The notes below the pieces were generated by a model. It saw only the letters and a list, made by a program, of their open reading frames with translations. It was not told the DNA's origin and searched no databases. From NCBI RefSeq assembly GCF_003268775.1, contig NZ_QLSU01000011.1, positions 186,001 through 250,000 of the forward strand: 64,000 bases of DNA, read 5' to 3'. Positions 40,918 to 49,806 of the stretch are shown piece after piece. The number at the start of each line of letters is the position of its first letter. The stretch's first letter is position 1. The DNA is from Paraburkholderia unamae (lineage in GTDB: Bacteria > Pseudomonadota > Gammaproteobacteria > Burkholderiales > Burkholderiaceae). A program made the position numbers and the translations under genes.

Positions 40918-42861
40918 ATGGAAGACGATCAGCAATTGCAGGTATCGATCACGGGCCGTGACGGCCGGGCGCAGACGCATGCCTTGACGAAGCGCGCGAC
41001 GCTCGGGAAAGACCCGGCCTGTGACATCGTGCTCAAGGGACTGTTGATCGGCCGGGTGCAGGCCATCATCGAACCGCGTAACGGGCATTGGTATATCGAG
41101 GACAAGGGCGGCCTTGCCTCGACGCTCGTGAACGGCGCGCCGATCACGTCGTATGGTCCGCTCACTGGCGCGGACTCGATCGAGATCGCCTCGTTTCGCA
41201 TTGCCGTCGCGCGTGGCGAGCAAGGCGCGTCGCAGGCGCTGCATCTGGTGGAGGCCGGTGCCGCGCGCGAAGGCGTGAGCGATGCCAAGGCCGCGGGCGA
41301 GTCGATGAATACGGCGGCCATGCCGGTGGTTCAGGCACAAAACGTTGCGCGCGAAACCATCGAGGCCAATTCCGCCACGTCCGTCGAATCGGCGCAAATG
41401 CTGCGCACGGGCACGGATGGGCTCGCCATGGCCGGTGCGATGCCCAAGGGCGTCGTGGCGATGCCGCGCGAGCGCCCGGCGCCGCCGCCCGTCATGCGTG
41501 CGCCGCAGCCTGCCGTGAGCACGACGGCTTCGCCTGTGTCCGGCGCGATGCGCGCCGCGCCCGAGGACGCACAGGAACTTCAGTGGCTCAACACCCCCGA
41601 AGGGATCGAGTTGCGCAAGAGCGGTCACGCACGGCTGATCGCGGCAATCGACCTGCGGCGCCTGAATGTCGCGCGCATGAGCGAAGAGGAGCTTTCCACG
41701 ACTGTGGGCGGCCTGCTGCGCACGGTGCTCTCGTCGGATCCGACCTTCGCGCGGCCCGGTATTCCCACAGAGGCGCTTTTTAAAAGCATCTTCGACGAAG
41801 TGATCGGCCTCGGCCCGCTCGAATCGTTGCTCGCCGATGAGTCGATCACGGAAATCATGGTCAACCGCTACAACGAAATCTTCGTCGAACGCGGTGGCCA
41901 GCTCACGCGCTCCTCCACGATCTTCACCGACGATCAGGCGGTGCTCGGCGCGATCGAGCGCATCGTCGCGCCGCTTGGCCGGCGCATCGACGAAAGCTCG
42001 CCGATGGTCGACGCGCGCCTGAAGGACGGCTCGCGGGTCAACGCAGTGATCCCGCCGCTCGCGCTCAAGGGGCCGAATATCACGATCCGGAAGTTTTCGA
42101 AGCGCAAGCTGCAAGGCGAGGACCTCGTGCGCTTCGGCTCGCTTTCGCCGCACATGATCGAGTTTCTGCGCGTGGCGGTGGAGCGGCGCGCCAATATCGT
42201 CATTTCGGGCGGCACGGGCTCGGGCAAGACGACACTGCTCAACGTGCTGTCGAATTTCATTCCGGATAACGAACGAATCGTGACTGTGGAAGACGCGGCC
42301 GAACTCCAGCTTTCGCAAAGCAACCTCGTTTCGCTGGAGGCGCGGCCCGCCAACATGGAAGGCAAGGGCGCGGTGCACATTCGCGATCTCGTGAAAAACA
42401 CGTTGCGCATGCGCCCCGACCGCATCGTGGTGGGTGAATGCCGGGGCGGCGAAGCGCTCGACATGTTGCAGGCCATGAACACCGGCCATGACGGCTCGCT
42501 CACGACGGCGCACGCCAACTCGCCGCGCGACTGCCTTTCGCGTCTTGAAGTGATGACGTTGATGGCCGGTCTGGACTTGCCCGTGCATGCGATTCGCGAG
42601 CAGGTGGTGTCGGCCGTCGATCTGATCGTGCAGCAAACGCGCTTTTCGTGTGGCACGCGCCGCGTGACGCACGTGACCGAGGTGAGCGGCATCGAGTCGG
42701 GCACGGTGCAGATGCAGGATGTGTTCGTGTTCCGCCAGAGCGGCTACAACAGCGAAGGCAAGGTGCAGGGCACGTTTCATTCCACGGGGTATATCCCCGA
42801 CTTCTACCAGGATCTGATCCGTCGCGGCATCCAGGTCGATACCTCCATCTTCCAGGAGTGA
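40918..42861 (+). CDS. cpaF: Tad pilus ATPase CpaF/TadA with N-terminal FHA domain
   Basis: The protein has 647 residues, about 150-200 more than ordinary CpaF. Residues 1-105 look like an FHA domain (RATLGKDPACDIVLKGLLIG, HWYIEDKGGLASTLVNG). A flexible Ala/Met-rich linker follows to about 215. The secretion ATPase begins there: ITEIMVNRYNEIFVERGGQL, Walker A GGTGSGKTTLLN (near 431), the Asp-box region ERIVTVEDAAELQL, and Walker B/His-box PDRIVVGECRGGEALDMLQAMNTGHDGSLTTAHA. It powers pilus assembly at the inner membrane. An FHA domain suggests binding to a phospho-threonine partner (inference). Confidence 0.94.
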   Translation: MEDDQQLQVSITGRDGRAQTHALTKRATLGKDPACDIVLKGLLIGRVQAIIEPRNGHWYIEDKGGLASTLVNGAPITSYGPLTGADSIEIASFRIAVARGEQGASQALHLVEAGAAREGVSDAKAAGESMNTAAMPVVQAQNVARETIEANSATSVESAQMLRTGTDGLAMAGAMPKGVVAMPRERPAPPPVMRAPQPAVSTTASPVSGAMRAAPEDAQELQWLNTPEGIELRKSGHARLIAAIDLRRLNVARMSEEELSTTVGGLLRTVLSSDPTFARPGIPTEALFKSIFDEVIGLGPLESLLADESITEIMVNRYNEIFVERGGQLTRSSTIFTDDQAVLGAIERIVAPLGRRIDESSPMVDARLKDGSRVNAVIPPLALKGPNITIRKFSKRKLQGEDLVRFGSLSPHMIEFLRVAVERRANIVISGGTGSGKTTLLNVLSNFIPDNERIVTVEDAAELQLSQSNLVSLEARPANMEGKGAVHIRDLVKNTLRMRPDRIVVGECRGGEALDMLQAMNTGHDGSLTTAHANSPRDCLSRLEVMTLMAGLDLPVHAIREQVVSAVDLIVQQTRFSCGTRRVTHVTEVSGIESGTVQMQDVFVFRQSGYNSEGKVQGTFHSTGYIPDFYQDLIRRGIQVDTSIFQE

Positions 42862-42874
42862 ACGGAGTCTGCCG

Positions 42875-43723
42875 ATGAGTACTGCATGGATGTTGGGCAC
42901 GGTGTTCGTGCTGCTGACCGTGGTGATGTGGTGTGTCGTCTCGCAGGGCAAGACGTGGTTCGTGCGCCGCACGGCCCGCGTGGGCGACGAGGTGGGCTCG
43001 AACCTCGCCGACCTGTTCATCTTCATCAACACGCAGCAGGTGGCGGCGATGAGCGCGCTCGCGGTGGTCGCGATTCCGCTCGCGGTTTATGTGGTGTCGC
43101 AGAGCATCGTCATGACGGTGATCGCCGTGCCGGCCAGCCTGCTCGCGCCGCGCTTCATCGTGCGGCGCATTCAGACCCGCCGCTTGCAGCAGATCGACCG
43201 CCAGTTGCCCGATGCGCTGCTGATGGTGGCGAGCGCGTTGCGGGCCGGCGCGAGCTTTCCCGTGGCGCTCGAAAGCGCGGCGCAGGAATCGCGCCCGCCG
43301 ATTTCTCAGGAACTCGCGCTGCTGATTCGCGAGATTCGCCTGGGCGTGGATATGGCCGATGCGCTCACGCACATGGAAAAGCGCATTCCGATGCAGGACT
43401 TTCTGATGGCGACGGCGGCCATTTCGATTTCGCGCGAAGTGGGCGGCAATCTCGCTGAAACGCTGGAGACGGTGGCGCGCACGCTGCGCGACAAGCAGCA
43501 GATGGAAGGCAAGATCCGCTCGCTCACGGCGCAGGGCAAGGCGCAGGGCTGGGTGATGACGCTCCTGCCCGTCTTTCTGATGCTGGTGCTCAGCCATATG
43601 GAGCCGACCGCCATGGAGCCGCTTTTCAACAAGCCGATTGGCTGGGCCACGCTGGCGGTGATCGCGGTGATGGAGTTCCTTGGCTACAAGGCCATTCAGA
43701 AGATAACCAACATCGACGTGTGA
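42875..43723 (+). CDS. tadB: Tad inner-membrane platform protein TadB
   Basis: The protein has 282 residues, GspF-like. An N-terminal membrane helix is followed by two more (about 50-90), the cytosolic GspF helical domain (RQLPDALLMVASALRAGASFPVALE, VGGNLAETLETVARTLRDKQQM) and C-terminal helices (WVMTLLPVFLMLVLSHM, WATLAVIAVMEFLGY). Together with TadC it anchors the ATPase. Its last base is shared with the TadC start. Confidence 0.92.
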   Translation: MSTAWMLGTVFVLLTVVMWCVVSQGKTWFVRRTARVGDEVGSNLADLFIFINTQQVAAMSALAVVAIPLAVYVVSQSIVMTVIAVPASLLAPRFIVRRIQTRRLQQIDRQLPDALLMVASALRAGASFPVALESAAQESRPPISQELALLIREIRLGVDMADALTHMEKRIPMQDFLMATAAISISREVGGNLAETLETVARTLRDKQQMEGKIRSLTAQGKAQGWVMTLLPVFLMLVLSHMEPTAMEPLFNKPIGWATLAVIAVMEFLGYKAIQKITNIDV

Positions 43724-44610
43724 TGACGCTATCCATCGTACTGGCCTTCGGCCTCTTTCTCGGCCTGATCGTATTTCTCGGTCTCATCGCGCGTTCGCTC
43801 GCCATGCTCGGCAAGCGGGTGCCCGGCGAGGACCGCGAGTTTCTCGATCCGCTTTCCACGCCGCTGCGCGTGCTGTGGCCGCTCGTGCGCTTTCTCGACT
43901 TTCATTTCGGGCGTCTGTACCCGCCGGGCATCGTCAAACGCGTCGAACTGCAACTGCAATTGACCGGCCGAAGCTATCTGCTTTCGGCGCGCCAGTTCAT
44001 TTCGCTCTCGCTCGTGGCAGCGGCCATTGCGCTGACCATGGCGTTGCTGGTCGCGCGCTGGCTCGGCAGCAGCAGCCTGATGTTTCCGCTCGCGGCGGCT
44101 TTGCTGGGCTCGCTCTTGCCGCGCTTGTGGCTGCGCGATATTCGCGCGCGCACGGTCAAGCAGGTGGAAAAGCAGTTGCCCGTGTATCTCGACTTTCTCA
44201 CGCTCAGCATGGAAGCGGGGCTGAACCTGAACGGCTCGCTCACGCAGGCCGTGAGCAAGGGTCCGGGCGGGCCGCTCAAGCGCGAGTTCGAACATGTGTT
44301 GCGCGACCTGAAGTCGGGCCTGCCGCGTGCCGATGCGTTGCGCCGCATGGACGACCGCTTGCAGATTCGCGAGGTGACCAACTTCGTGAGCTCGGTGGTG
44401 CAGTCCGAACGCATGGGCGGCAGCATCGCGACCACGCTGCGTTTCCAGTCCGAGCAGCGCCGCACGGAGCGTTTCCAGCGCGCGGAGAAGCAGGCCATGG
44501 AAGCGCCGGTGAAGCTTATCTTTCCGCTCGTGGTGTTTATTTTTCCGGTCACGTTCATCGTGCTCGGCTTTCCGATTGTGATGAAGTTCATGCAGGAGGG
44601 GCTGCTGTGA
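43723..44610 (+). CDS. tadC: Tad inner-membrane platform protein TadC
   Basis: The protein has 295 residues. An N-terminal membrane helix (IVLAFGLFLGLIVFLGLIAR), a central helix pair (FISLSLVAAAIALTMALLVA) and the GspF domain with EKQLPVYLDFLTLSMEAGLNLNGS and SVVQSERMGGSIATTLRFQS are present. C-terminal helices (LIFPLVVFIFPVTFIVLGFP) complete it. ATG 43723 (TGATG overlap) is preferred to the in-frame GTG three bases earlier. The next gene overlaps its stop by 4 nt. Confidence 0.92.
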   Translation: MTLSIVLAFGLFLGLIVFLGLIARSLAMLGKRVPGEDREFLDPLSTPLRVLWPLVRFLDFHFGRLYPPGIVKRVELQLQLTGRSYLLSARQFISLSLVAAAIALTMALLVARWLGSSSLMFPLAAALLGSLLPRLWLRDIRARTVKQVEKQLPVYLDFLTLSMEAGLNLNGSLTQAVSKGPGGPLKREFEHVLRDLKSGLPRADALRRMDDRLQIREVTNFVSSVVQSERMGGSIATTLRFQSEQRRTERFQRAEKQAMEAPVKLIFPLVVFIFPVTFIVLGFPIVMKFMQEGLL

Positions 44611-44960
44611 AGACCGCGCGCATTGCCGCGGCGGGCAAGCCGCTCGCCCTCGACCTCGACGTGACCACGGGCATGTTCGACCGCCTGAAGGGATGGATGG
44701 GCCGGCGCTCGATCGCGGAGCGCGACGCGCTGCTGATCGAGCCGTGCAATTCGGTGCACACCTGGTTCATGCACGCGCCGATCGACGTGGTCTTCATGGA
44801 CCGCGCGCGCCGCATCGTGAGCGTGCGCGACAACGTGGGGCCGCGGCGACTGTGCGCGCACTGGCGCGCGGCGGCGGTGCTGGAACTCCAGGCAGGCCGC
44901 CGCCTGGCGCTCGGTCTCACGCCCGGCATGCAGCTCGAAATCGAAGCCGGGGGCGCGTGA
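44607..44960 (+). CDS. DUF192-family protein inside the Tad operon
   Basis: The protein has 117 residues with the DUF192 (PF02643) pattern: FDRLKGWMGRRSIAERDALLIEPC, NSVHTWFMHAPIDVVFMDRARRIV, and AAVLELQAGRRLALGLTPGMQLEI. The family forms a small beta structure; its function is unknown. The GTG start at 44607 (GTGA overlap with the tadC stop) follows GGAGG, and its stop overlaps the next ATG by one base. It has no signal peptide, unlike most DUF192 proteins, which are exported; this suggests a cytosolic role in the pilus system (inference). Confidence 0.88.
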   Translation: MKTARIAAAGKPLALDLDVTTGMFDRLKGWMGRRSIAERDALLIEPCNSVHTWFMHAPIDVVFMDRARRIVSVRDNVGPRRLCAHWRAAAVLELQAGRRLALGLTPGMQLEIEAGGA

Positions 44961-45700
44961 TGATGCGGGCGCAACGTTCTCCATTTGCCGGCCGCTCGCG
45001 CGCGGGCGCACCGCGCAAGCAGCGCGGACAATCGGCCACGGAGTTCATCATCGTGATGCCGGTGCTTTTGCTGCTTTGCCTCGGCATGATCCAGTTCGCA
45101 CTGCTGTATCAGGCCAAGAGCACGGTGAACTATGCAACGCTCCAGGCGGCGCGCGCGGGGGCGGTGGAAAACGGCCGCAAAGCCGCGATGCTCAATGGAT
45201 TCGGCCGTGGTATCGCACCGCTTTTCGCGCATGCCAACGGTCTCGCCACGCAGCAGATGGCGGTGGTCACGGCAACGGTCGAAGCGCGCAATCCGGGCAT
45301 TACGTCGCTTACGGTCATCAACCCGACAACTGCGGCGCTCTCGGATTTTGGCCGCTCCAACTATTACGCGGGCACGAGCGTGACCGAGATTCCCAACGAC
45401 ACGCTGATGTACCGGAACACGCAACCGGGCGCGAGTTCGGGGCTGTCGATCCAGGACGCGAACCTGCTGAAAATCAGCGTGACGTATTGCTACGATCTCT
45501 ACGTGCCGTTCATCAATCGTGTGATCTTCTATCTGGTGAACGGCATCAGCAATATTTATTCGACCGGCAATAGCGGTGGCCTGGGGCTGCCTGGCAATAT
45601 GAATCGCTGCTATGCCTATTCGTCGGCGTCGGGCGATTTTCGTATTCCTATCGAGTCCGAAGCGATCGTGCGGATGCAGTCGCCGTTTCGCGGAGGCTGA
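44960..45700 (+). CDS. TadE-like minor pilin/assembly protein
   Basis: The protein has 246 residues. A basic leader (PRKQRGQ) is followed by SATEFIIVMPVLLLLCLGMIQFALLYQAK, the classical TadE helix with Glu5. TVNYATLQAARAGAVENG is the characteristic following segment. The C-terminal periplasmic domain has three cysteines, two of which could form a disulphide. It overlaps the DUF192 gene by one base and lies 3 nt before the next gene. Confidence 0.87.
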   Translation: MMRAQRSPFAGRSRAGAPRKQRGQSATEFIIVMPVLLLLCLGMIQFALLYQAKSTVNYATLQAARAGAVENGRKAAMLNGFGRGIAPLFAHANGLATQQMAVVTATVEARNPGITSLTVINPTTAALSDFGRSNYYAGTSVTEIPNDTLMYRNTQPGASSGLSIQDANLLKISVTYCYDLYVPFINRVIFYLVNGISNIYSTGNSGGLGLPGNMNRCYAYSSASGDFRIPIESEAIVRMQSPFRGG

Positions 45701-45703
45701 GCG

Positions 45704-46294
45704 ATGGACAAGCGCAATCGAGCCATCACGCAAGCCTTGCTGCTGGCCTTGCTTGCCGTGGGCGGCCACGCGGGCGCACAGAGCGGCGACGCACCGCTGA
45801 CGGCGCTCACCGTGCGGCACGAGGACGGCGTGGAGATCATCTCGTCGCGTTCGCTTGCGCCTGCGAAGCCCGCAAGCACGCCCGTGGCGGCCTCGGGCGG
45901 CGTGGTGAACGCCACCGTGAGCGCCGATACGCCGGACGTCGCCCGAAGCGCGCAATCGCGCCTTGCACGCAGGCATGCTCCGATGAATGCGACCCTGTCG
46001 TCCGGCGACCCCGGTGCGCTCGCGGACGACGTGCGCGGCGACCACCGGCTGCGAGCGAACCTGCTCAACGCCGACGGCACCGCCAACGAGCAGGCGGACA
46101 ATGGCGCGCATCGGCTGGTCAACGGACAGCGCGAGCAGGCGCAGGCCGATCTCAAGGACGCGCTCGCCGACTTCGACGCCGCCAAACGCAATGGCGCGAG
46201 CCGCGCGAAGCTCAATGCGCTACAGGCGCGCATTCGCACCAATCTGGACGAAATCCACATCCTTACCCATGCGCAGCAATCAGGAGTACAGTGA
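45704..46294 (+). CDS. Exported hypothetical protein of the Tad locus
   Basis: The protein has 196 residues. The signal peptide is MDKRNRAITQALLLALLAVG, with cleavage near AGA/Q. The rest is Ala-rich and largely helical (QREQAQADLKDALADFDAAK, SRAKLNALQARIRTNLDEI), consistent with a periplasmic coiled coil. I recognise no family. It is spaced 3 nt after the TadE-like gene and 1 nt before the OmpA-like gene, so it belongs to the operon. Confidence 0.75.
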   Translation: MDKRNRAITQALLLALLAVGGHAGAQSGDAPLTALTVRHEDGVEIISSRSLAPAKPASTPVAASGGVVNATVSADTPDVARSAQSRLARRHAPMNATLSSGDPGALADDVRGDHRLRANLLNADGTANEQADNGAHRLVNGQREQAQADLKDALADFDAAKRNGASRAKLNALQARIRTNLDEIHILTHAQQSGVQ

Positions 46295-46295
46295 A

Positions 46296-47690
46296 TTGAC
46301 CCAACCGTCAGGCAGGATTCTTCGACATCGACGACCCATCGCACTCACGCTGCTGGCGGCCGGCGTGCTGCTCGTTGCGGGGTGCCATCGCAAGCATGAA
46401 GCGACGGCCAGCGAGACGGCGGCTTCCGCGCCTGTCGATGCAGCGGCCTCGGCGCCTCCCGCGCTTCCCATTGCGGCCGCGCCTGCCAGCGCCGCCTCTG
46501 CAACCGGCGTCGAGCCTGTCGACGTCGCGAGTCTGAGCGAGGGCGCATTCGCAGTGGGCAAGAGCGGCGCGGACTGGTTCCGTCTCGTTGACGGCGTGCC
46601 CGATTCGCCCGGCATTCAGGTCAACGGCAACCAGTACGAACTGGTGCTCGCGCTGCCAGGCGAGGCGCGGATCGACTCGTTCGCGTTCGTGAGCAGTCCG
46701 CAGCGGCAAGTGACGCCGCATCATGTGAAGGTCGAAACGGCGTCGAGCGCGAATGGCCCGTGGAATACGGCCTATGACGCCGATTTTCCCGGCGCGGACA
46801 GCGTGGGCCCCGGCGTCGTGCTGCGCGGGCCGTTGCAGCAGTCCGTGCAGGCGAGCTTCCTGCGGTTGACCTTGTCGTCGTCGGCGGACCAGGCGCCGTA
46901 TGGCATCGGCCTTAGCCGCTTTTCCGCCTATGGCACGCCGGGTGCGGCGGCGTCGGTCCGGCAAGTGGCGGGCCTCTATCACTTCCCGCTCAACTTCGGT
47001 TCCAGCGGCTACGTGCTGCTGGAGCAGCATGGCGCCGGGGTGGAAGGCTGCTACTTTGAATCGCAGGGCAGCGATCCGGTGCGCGTGGCGCAGGTGCTCG
47101 GCACGATCGTAGGCGGCATCGACGCGGGCGGTTATCTCAGGCTCACGCGCAACGAGCAGCAGTCGAACACGAGCACGCCCGGCATCATGGTGTTCAGCCC
47201 GGACGGCAAGCAGGTGTTCTCGGCACTCTTCAAGGCGGACGCGCATACGTTTTCGGGCGTGGAGGAAAGCGCGGGCGAGCGCATTGGCGCGAGCCAGCTC
47301 ACCTGCGATGCGTCGGGCAAGGCGGGCGACGCGACGGCCTCGCAACTCGAACAGACGGGGCATGTGCAGCTTTACGGCGTGAACTTCGACCTCGACAAGA
47401 GCACGCTGCGCGCCGATGCGAAGCCCGTGCTCGATCGCATGGCCGCGCTGCTCAAGCAGCACGCCGACTGGAAGATCGAAGTGGCGGGGCACACCGATTC
47501 GAGCGGCGGCGACGCGCACAACATGACGCTGTCGCAAGCGCGGGCCGAATCGGTCGCCCAGTACCTCAAGAGCGCCGGTGTGACGGGCACGCTCACGGCG
47601 AAGGGCTATGGTTCGACGCAGCCGCTCGTGCCGAATACGACCGACGTGCTGCGCGCGCAGAACCGTCGCGTCGAACTCGTGAAGCCATGA
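46296..47690 (+). CDS. OmpA-like peptidoglycan-binding lipoprotein
   Basis: The protein has 464 residues. The lipobox LLVAGC after a hydrophobic stretch makes it a lipoprotein. A central domain of about 300 residues resembles a galactose-binding-like beta sandwich (PHHVKVETASSANGPWNTAY). The C-terminal OmpA domain (about 350-464) carries YGVNFDLDKSTLRADAKPVL, VAGHTDSSGG, LSQARAESVAQYL and NRRVELV. The TTG start at 46296 is set by AGGAG 9 nt upstream; ATG 46269 would lie inside the previous gene without a ribosome site. It probably anchors the Tad complex to peptidoglycan (inference). Confidence 0.88.
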   Translation: MTQPSGRILRHRRPIALTLLAAGVLLVAGCHRKHEATASETAASAPVDAAASAPPALPIAAAPASAASATGVEPVDVASLSEGAFAVGKSGADWFRLVDGVPDSPGIQVNGNQYELVLALPGEARIDSFAFVSSPQRQVTPHHVKVETASSANGPWNTAYDADFPGADSVGPGVVLRGPLQQSVQASFLRLTLSSSADQAPYGIGLSRFSAYGTPGAAASVRQVAGLYHFPLNFGSSGYVLLEQHGAGVEGCYFESQGSDPVRVAQVLGTIVGGIDAGGYLRLTRNEQQSNTSTPGIMVFSPDGKQVFSALFKADAHTFSGVEESAGERIGASQLTCDASGKAGDATASQLEQTGHVQLYGVNFDLDKSTLRADAKPVLDRMAALLKQHADWKIEVAGHTDSSGGDAHNMTLSQARAESVAQYLKSAGVTGTLTAKGYGSTQPLVPNTTDVLRAQNRRVELVKP

Positions 47691-48427
47691 TGCGCGGGCA
47701 CGCCGCCGTCGCAGGGCTTGGGTTCGCCTTCGGGCTGGCGTGCCTGGGCGCACCCGCTCATGCGGGCGGCGTGATCTATATCGTCGGCGGGCAGGCGGGT
47801 GCCGTGCGCGCTTCCATAAAGAGCGCGCCTGCGCCATCGACGACGCCTGTCGAGGAGCTTGCGAAGGCGCGCGGCGTCGTGCTGAGCGGCACACGGCTCG
47901 CAACGACGCCAACGCGCGTTGCACGCTTCGCGGCACCCGCGCGCGCGGCTTCGTGCGCGGACTGCAACTACGCGACGGTGGAGCCGGTGATCCGCGCGGT
48001 ATCGCATGCGACGAACGTCGATCCGGCGCTGGTCGCTGCCGTGATCGACGTCGAATCGGGCTTCGACCATCGTGCGCTTTCGCCTGCGGGCGCGCGCGGT
48101 TTGATGCAATTGATGCCGGCCACCGCGCTGCGCTTCGGTGTTTCTGATGCAAACGACCCGGTGCAGAACGTGGCGGCAGGCGCACTCTATTTGAGCCAGT
48201 TGCTGCAACAGTTTTCGGGCAACCTGCGCTACGCATTGGCGGCGTACAACGCGGGCGAAGGGAATGTGAGCCGCTATGGCGGCATTCCGCCATTCGCGCA
48301 AACGCAGGCCTATGTGCCGCGCGTGCTTTCGCGCTATGCGGCGTTCCGGGCGCGCTTCGGCACATCGAACGAGGCGTCCGCAACGGTTTCGCCGCCGTTA
48401 CATATGATGCTCAGTGAGTATCGCTAG
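47687..48427 (+). CDS. Lytic transglycosylase (SLT, family 1)
   Basis: The protein has 246 residues. The signal peptide is residues 1-26 (GLGFAFGLACLGAPAHA). The SLT domain (about 100-225) has the catalytic Glu in AAVIDVESGFDHRALSPAGARGLMQLMP, with GALYLSQLL and YALAAYNAGEGNVSRYGGIPPFAQTQAYVPRVL. It cleaves peptidoglycan, as needed to pass the pilus through the cell wall. The start overlaps the OmpA-like stop (ATGATG; either Met is possible). Confidence 0.93.
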   Translation: MMRGHAAVAGLGFAFGLACLGAPAHAGGVIYIVGGQAGAVRASIKSAPAPSTTPVEELAKARGVVLSGTRLATTPTRVARFAAPARAASCADCNYATVEPVIRAVSHATNVDPALVAAVIDVESGFDHRALSPAGARGLMQLMPATALRFGVSDANDPVQNVAAGALYLSQLLQQFSGNLRYALAAYNAGEGNVSRYGGIPPFAQTQAYVPRVLSRYAAFRARFGTSNEASATVSPPLHMMLSEYR

Positions 48428-48491
48428 CCTTGACGCTCGCGCGCGAGGTCTCCAGGATTCGGCTTTTGACATGGCAAGCGGAGGATCGATG

Positions 48492-49310
48492 ATGCATGAC
48501 ACTTACCGCCCCAATGCGGGAGCGGACCGTCGCGGCACTCGCGCTGCGCTGCGTTTCGCGCTGACGCTGGGCCTTGCGGCTGCCTGTGCGACGGCGGGTT
48601 CGCAAGCCTGGGCGGCGGCGGCCTGCGATGCGCCGTGGATGCACCAGGGCGGCGGCTTCACCGCCACGCTCGCGCCGGGTCAACGTACGGTGACGTACAC
48701 GGTCACGCAGTTTTCGAAACGCGACGGTAACAACTGTAACGGCCAGGTCCATGCGGCGATGAAAATGTCGATGGGCGGACAACCGATGCAAAGCGAATCG
48801 GATGTCCACTTCACGATCGTCGACGGCAAGGCGGCGGCGCAGCCCGAGCAGACGAGCAACGGCTCGATGCACGGCAGCAGCGGCGCGGCCAGCCTCAACG
48901 GCATGATGTCGGCGCAGACGAGCGGCATCCTGAGCTACGTGGGCGAGATCACGAGCGAAGGGCAGCGCATTGCCGGCACGCGCACGCAAGGGTCGATGTC
49001 GGGCACGGCGGCCAACATGGGTCAGTCGGTGGGCACCATGAACGTGCCGAAGTTCGTCACGACCACGAGCGACAAGGCGGTCGGCAAGCAGGAGCAACTC
49101 CAGACCGGGGCGGGCACATTCGCGTGCTGGCCCGTCACCTATGACCGCAGCATGCAGGCCGACGACGCGCAGCTCATGGGTCATACCGCGAACCTCGCGA
49201 TGAAGTCACATGTGGTCGATCATTTTTGCCCGGCCACCGGTCTCGTGATGCGCCAGGACACCGTCACCAACGGTCATGCGGTCACGCTCACTGTGAGCGC
49301 ATTGCATTGA
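48492..49310 (+). CDS. Exported hypothetical protein
   Basis: The protein has 272 residues. The signal peptide ends near QAWAA/AA. The mature part is rich in Ser, Gly, Met and Gln, with repeated strands (TVTYTVTQFSKRDGNNCNGQ, GILSYVGEITSEGQRIAGTR) and four cysteines (CDAPW, NCNG, FACW, FCPA) that may pair. No family is recognised. GGAGG at 48481 fits ATG 48492; ATG 48489 is also possible. It lies 64 nt after the transglycosylase in the same direction and may be the tail of the Tad locus. Confidence 0.75.
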   Translation: MHDTYRPNAGADRRGTRAALRFALTLGLAAACATAGSQAWAAAACDAPWMHQGGGFTATLAPGQRTVTYTVTQFSKRDGNNCNGQVHAAMKMSMGGQPMQSESDVHFTIVDGKAAAQPEQTSNGSMHGSSGAASLNGMMSAQTSGILSYVGEITSEGQRIAGTRTQGSMSGTAANMGQSVGTMNVPKFVTTTSDKAVGKQEQLQTGAGTFACWPVTYDRSMQADDAQLMGHTANLAMKSHVVDHFCPATGLVMRQDTVTNGHAVTLTVSALH

Positions 49311-49358
49311 TTCGGATTGCTTTCCATTGTTTTCCAAAGCGCATTTGAGGACCCGTAA

Positions 49359-49742
49359 ATGAAAATTCGTTCTTATTCGTTCCTTCGCTTTTCCGTGATG
49401 GCATGCGCCGCCGCATTGACGCTCGGCGCGGGCGTCGCGCACGCGCAGAGCCAGGACCAGATGCAAAAGCTCGCGAAGTCGGGCGCGCAATTCGCCGCGA
49501 ATAATGCGCGCGTCGCCTCCGAGGTTTGCGGCGTCGATGCATCCACCGTGTCGAACTACAAGAGCAATGCGGGCAAGAAGTTCTCCCAGGACCAGGACTT
49601 CGCGAAGGACTGGGACGCGGGTTGGCAGAATGCGGCGCAAACCGTCAATGGCATGCGCCAGATGAAGCAAAGCAATCCCAAGGAATTCGACCAGCAAAAA
49701 GCCGCGATTTGCGGCGACTTACAGCAGCAGATGAAGTCGTAA
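49359..49742 (+). CDS. Small exported hypothetical protein
   Basis: The protein has 127 residues. The signal peptide is residues 1-29 (MACAAALTLGAGVAHA). The mature part is helical, Lys/Gln/Asp-rich, with two cysteines (SEVCGVD, AAICGD) likely to pair. A family is not recognised. It lies 48 nt after the preceding exported protein, with GAGG before the ATG, and may be co-transcribed. Confidence 0.75.
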   Translation: MKIRSYSFLRFSVMACAAALTLGAGVAHAQSQDQMQKLAKSGAQFAANNARVASEVCGVDASTVSNYKSNAGKKFSQDQDFAKDWDAGWQNAAQTVNGMRQMKQSNPKEFDQQKAAICGDLQQQMKS

Positions 49743-49806
49743 TGGGACAGACGGGCTGGGAGCTTTTACCGGCTCGCCTGCGTCGACGGAACGATTTGCG
49801 TGAAAA

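Noticed and set aside
39700..43032. Very long open frame (over 1,100 codons) antisense to the secretin and ATPase genes
   Set aside because: It is His/Arg-rich without family signatures, and both sense genes are unmistakable. It is a typical by-product of very high GC in third codon positions.
46308..48383. Open frame of about 690 codons antisense to the OmpA-like and transglycosylase genes
   Set aside because: Extremely Arg-rich, no recognisable fold, and both sense genes carry full domain signatures.
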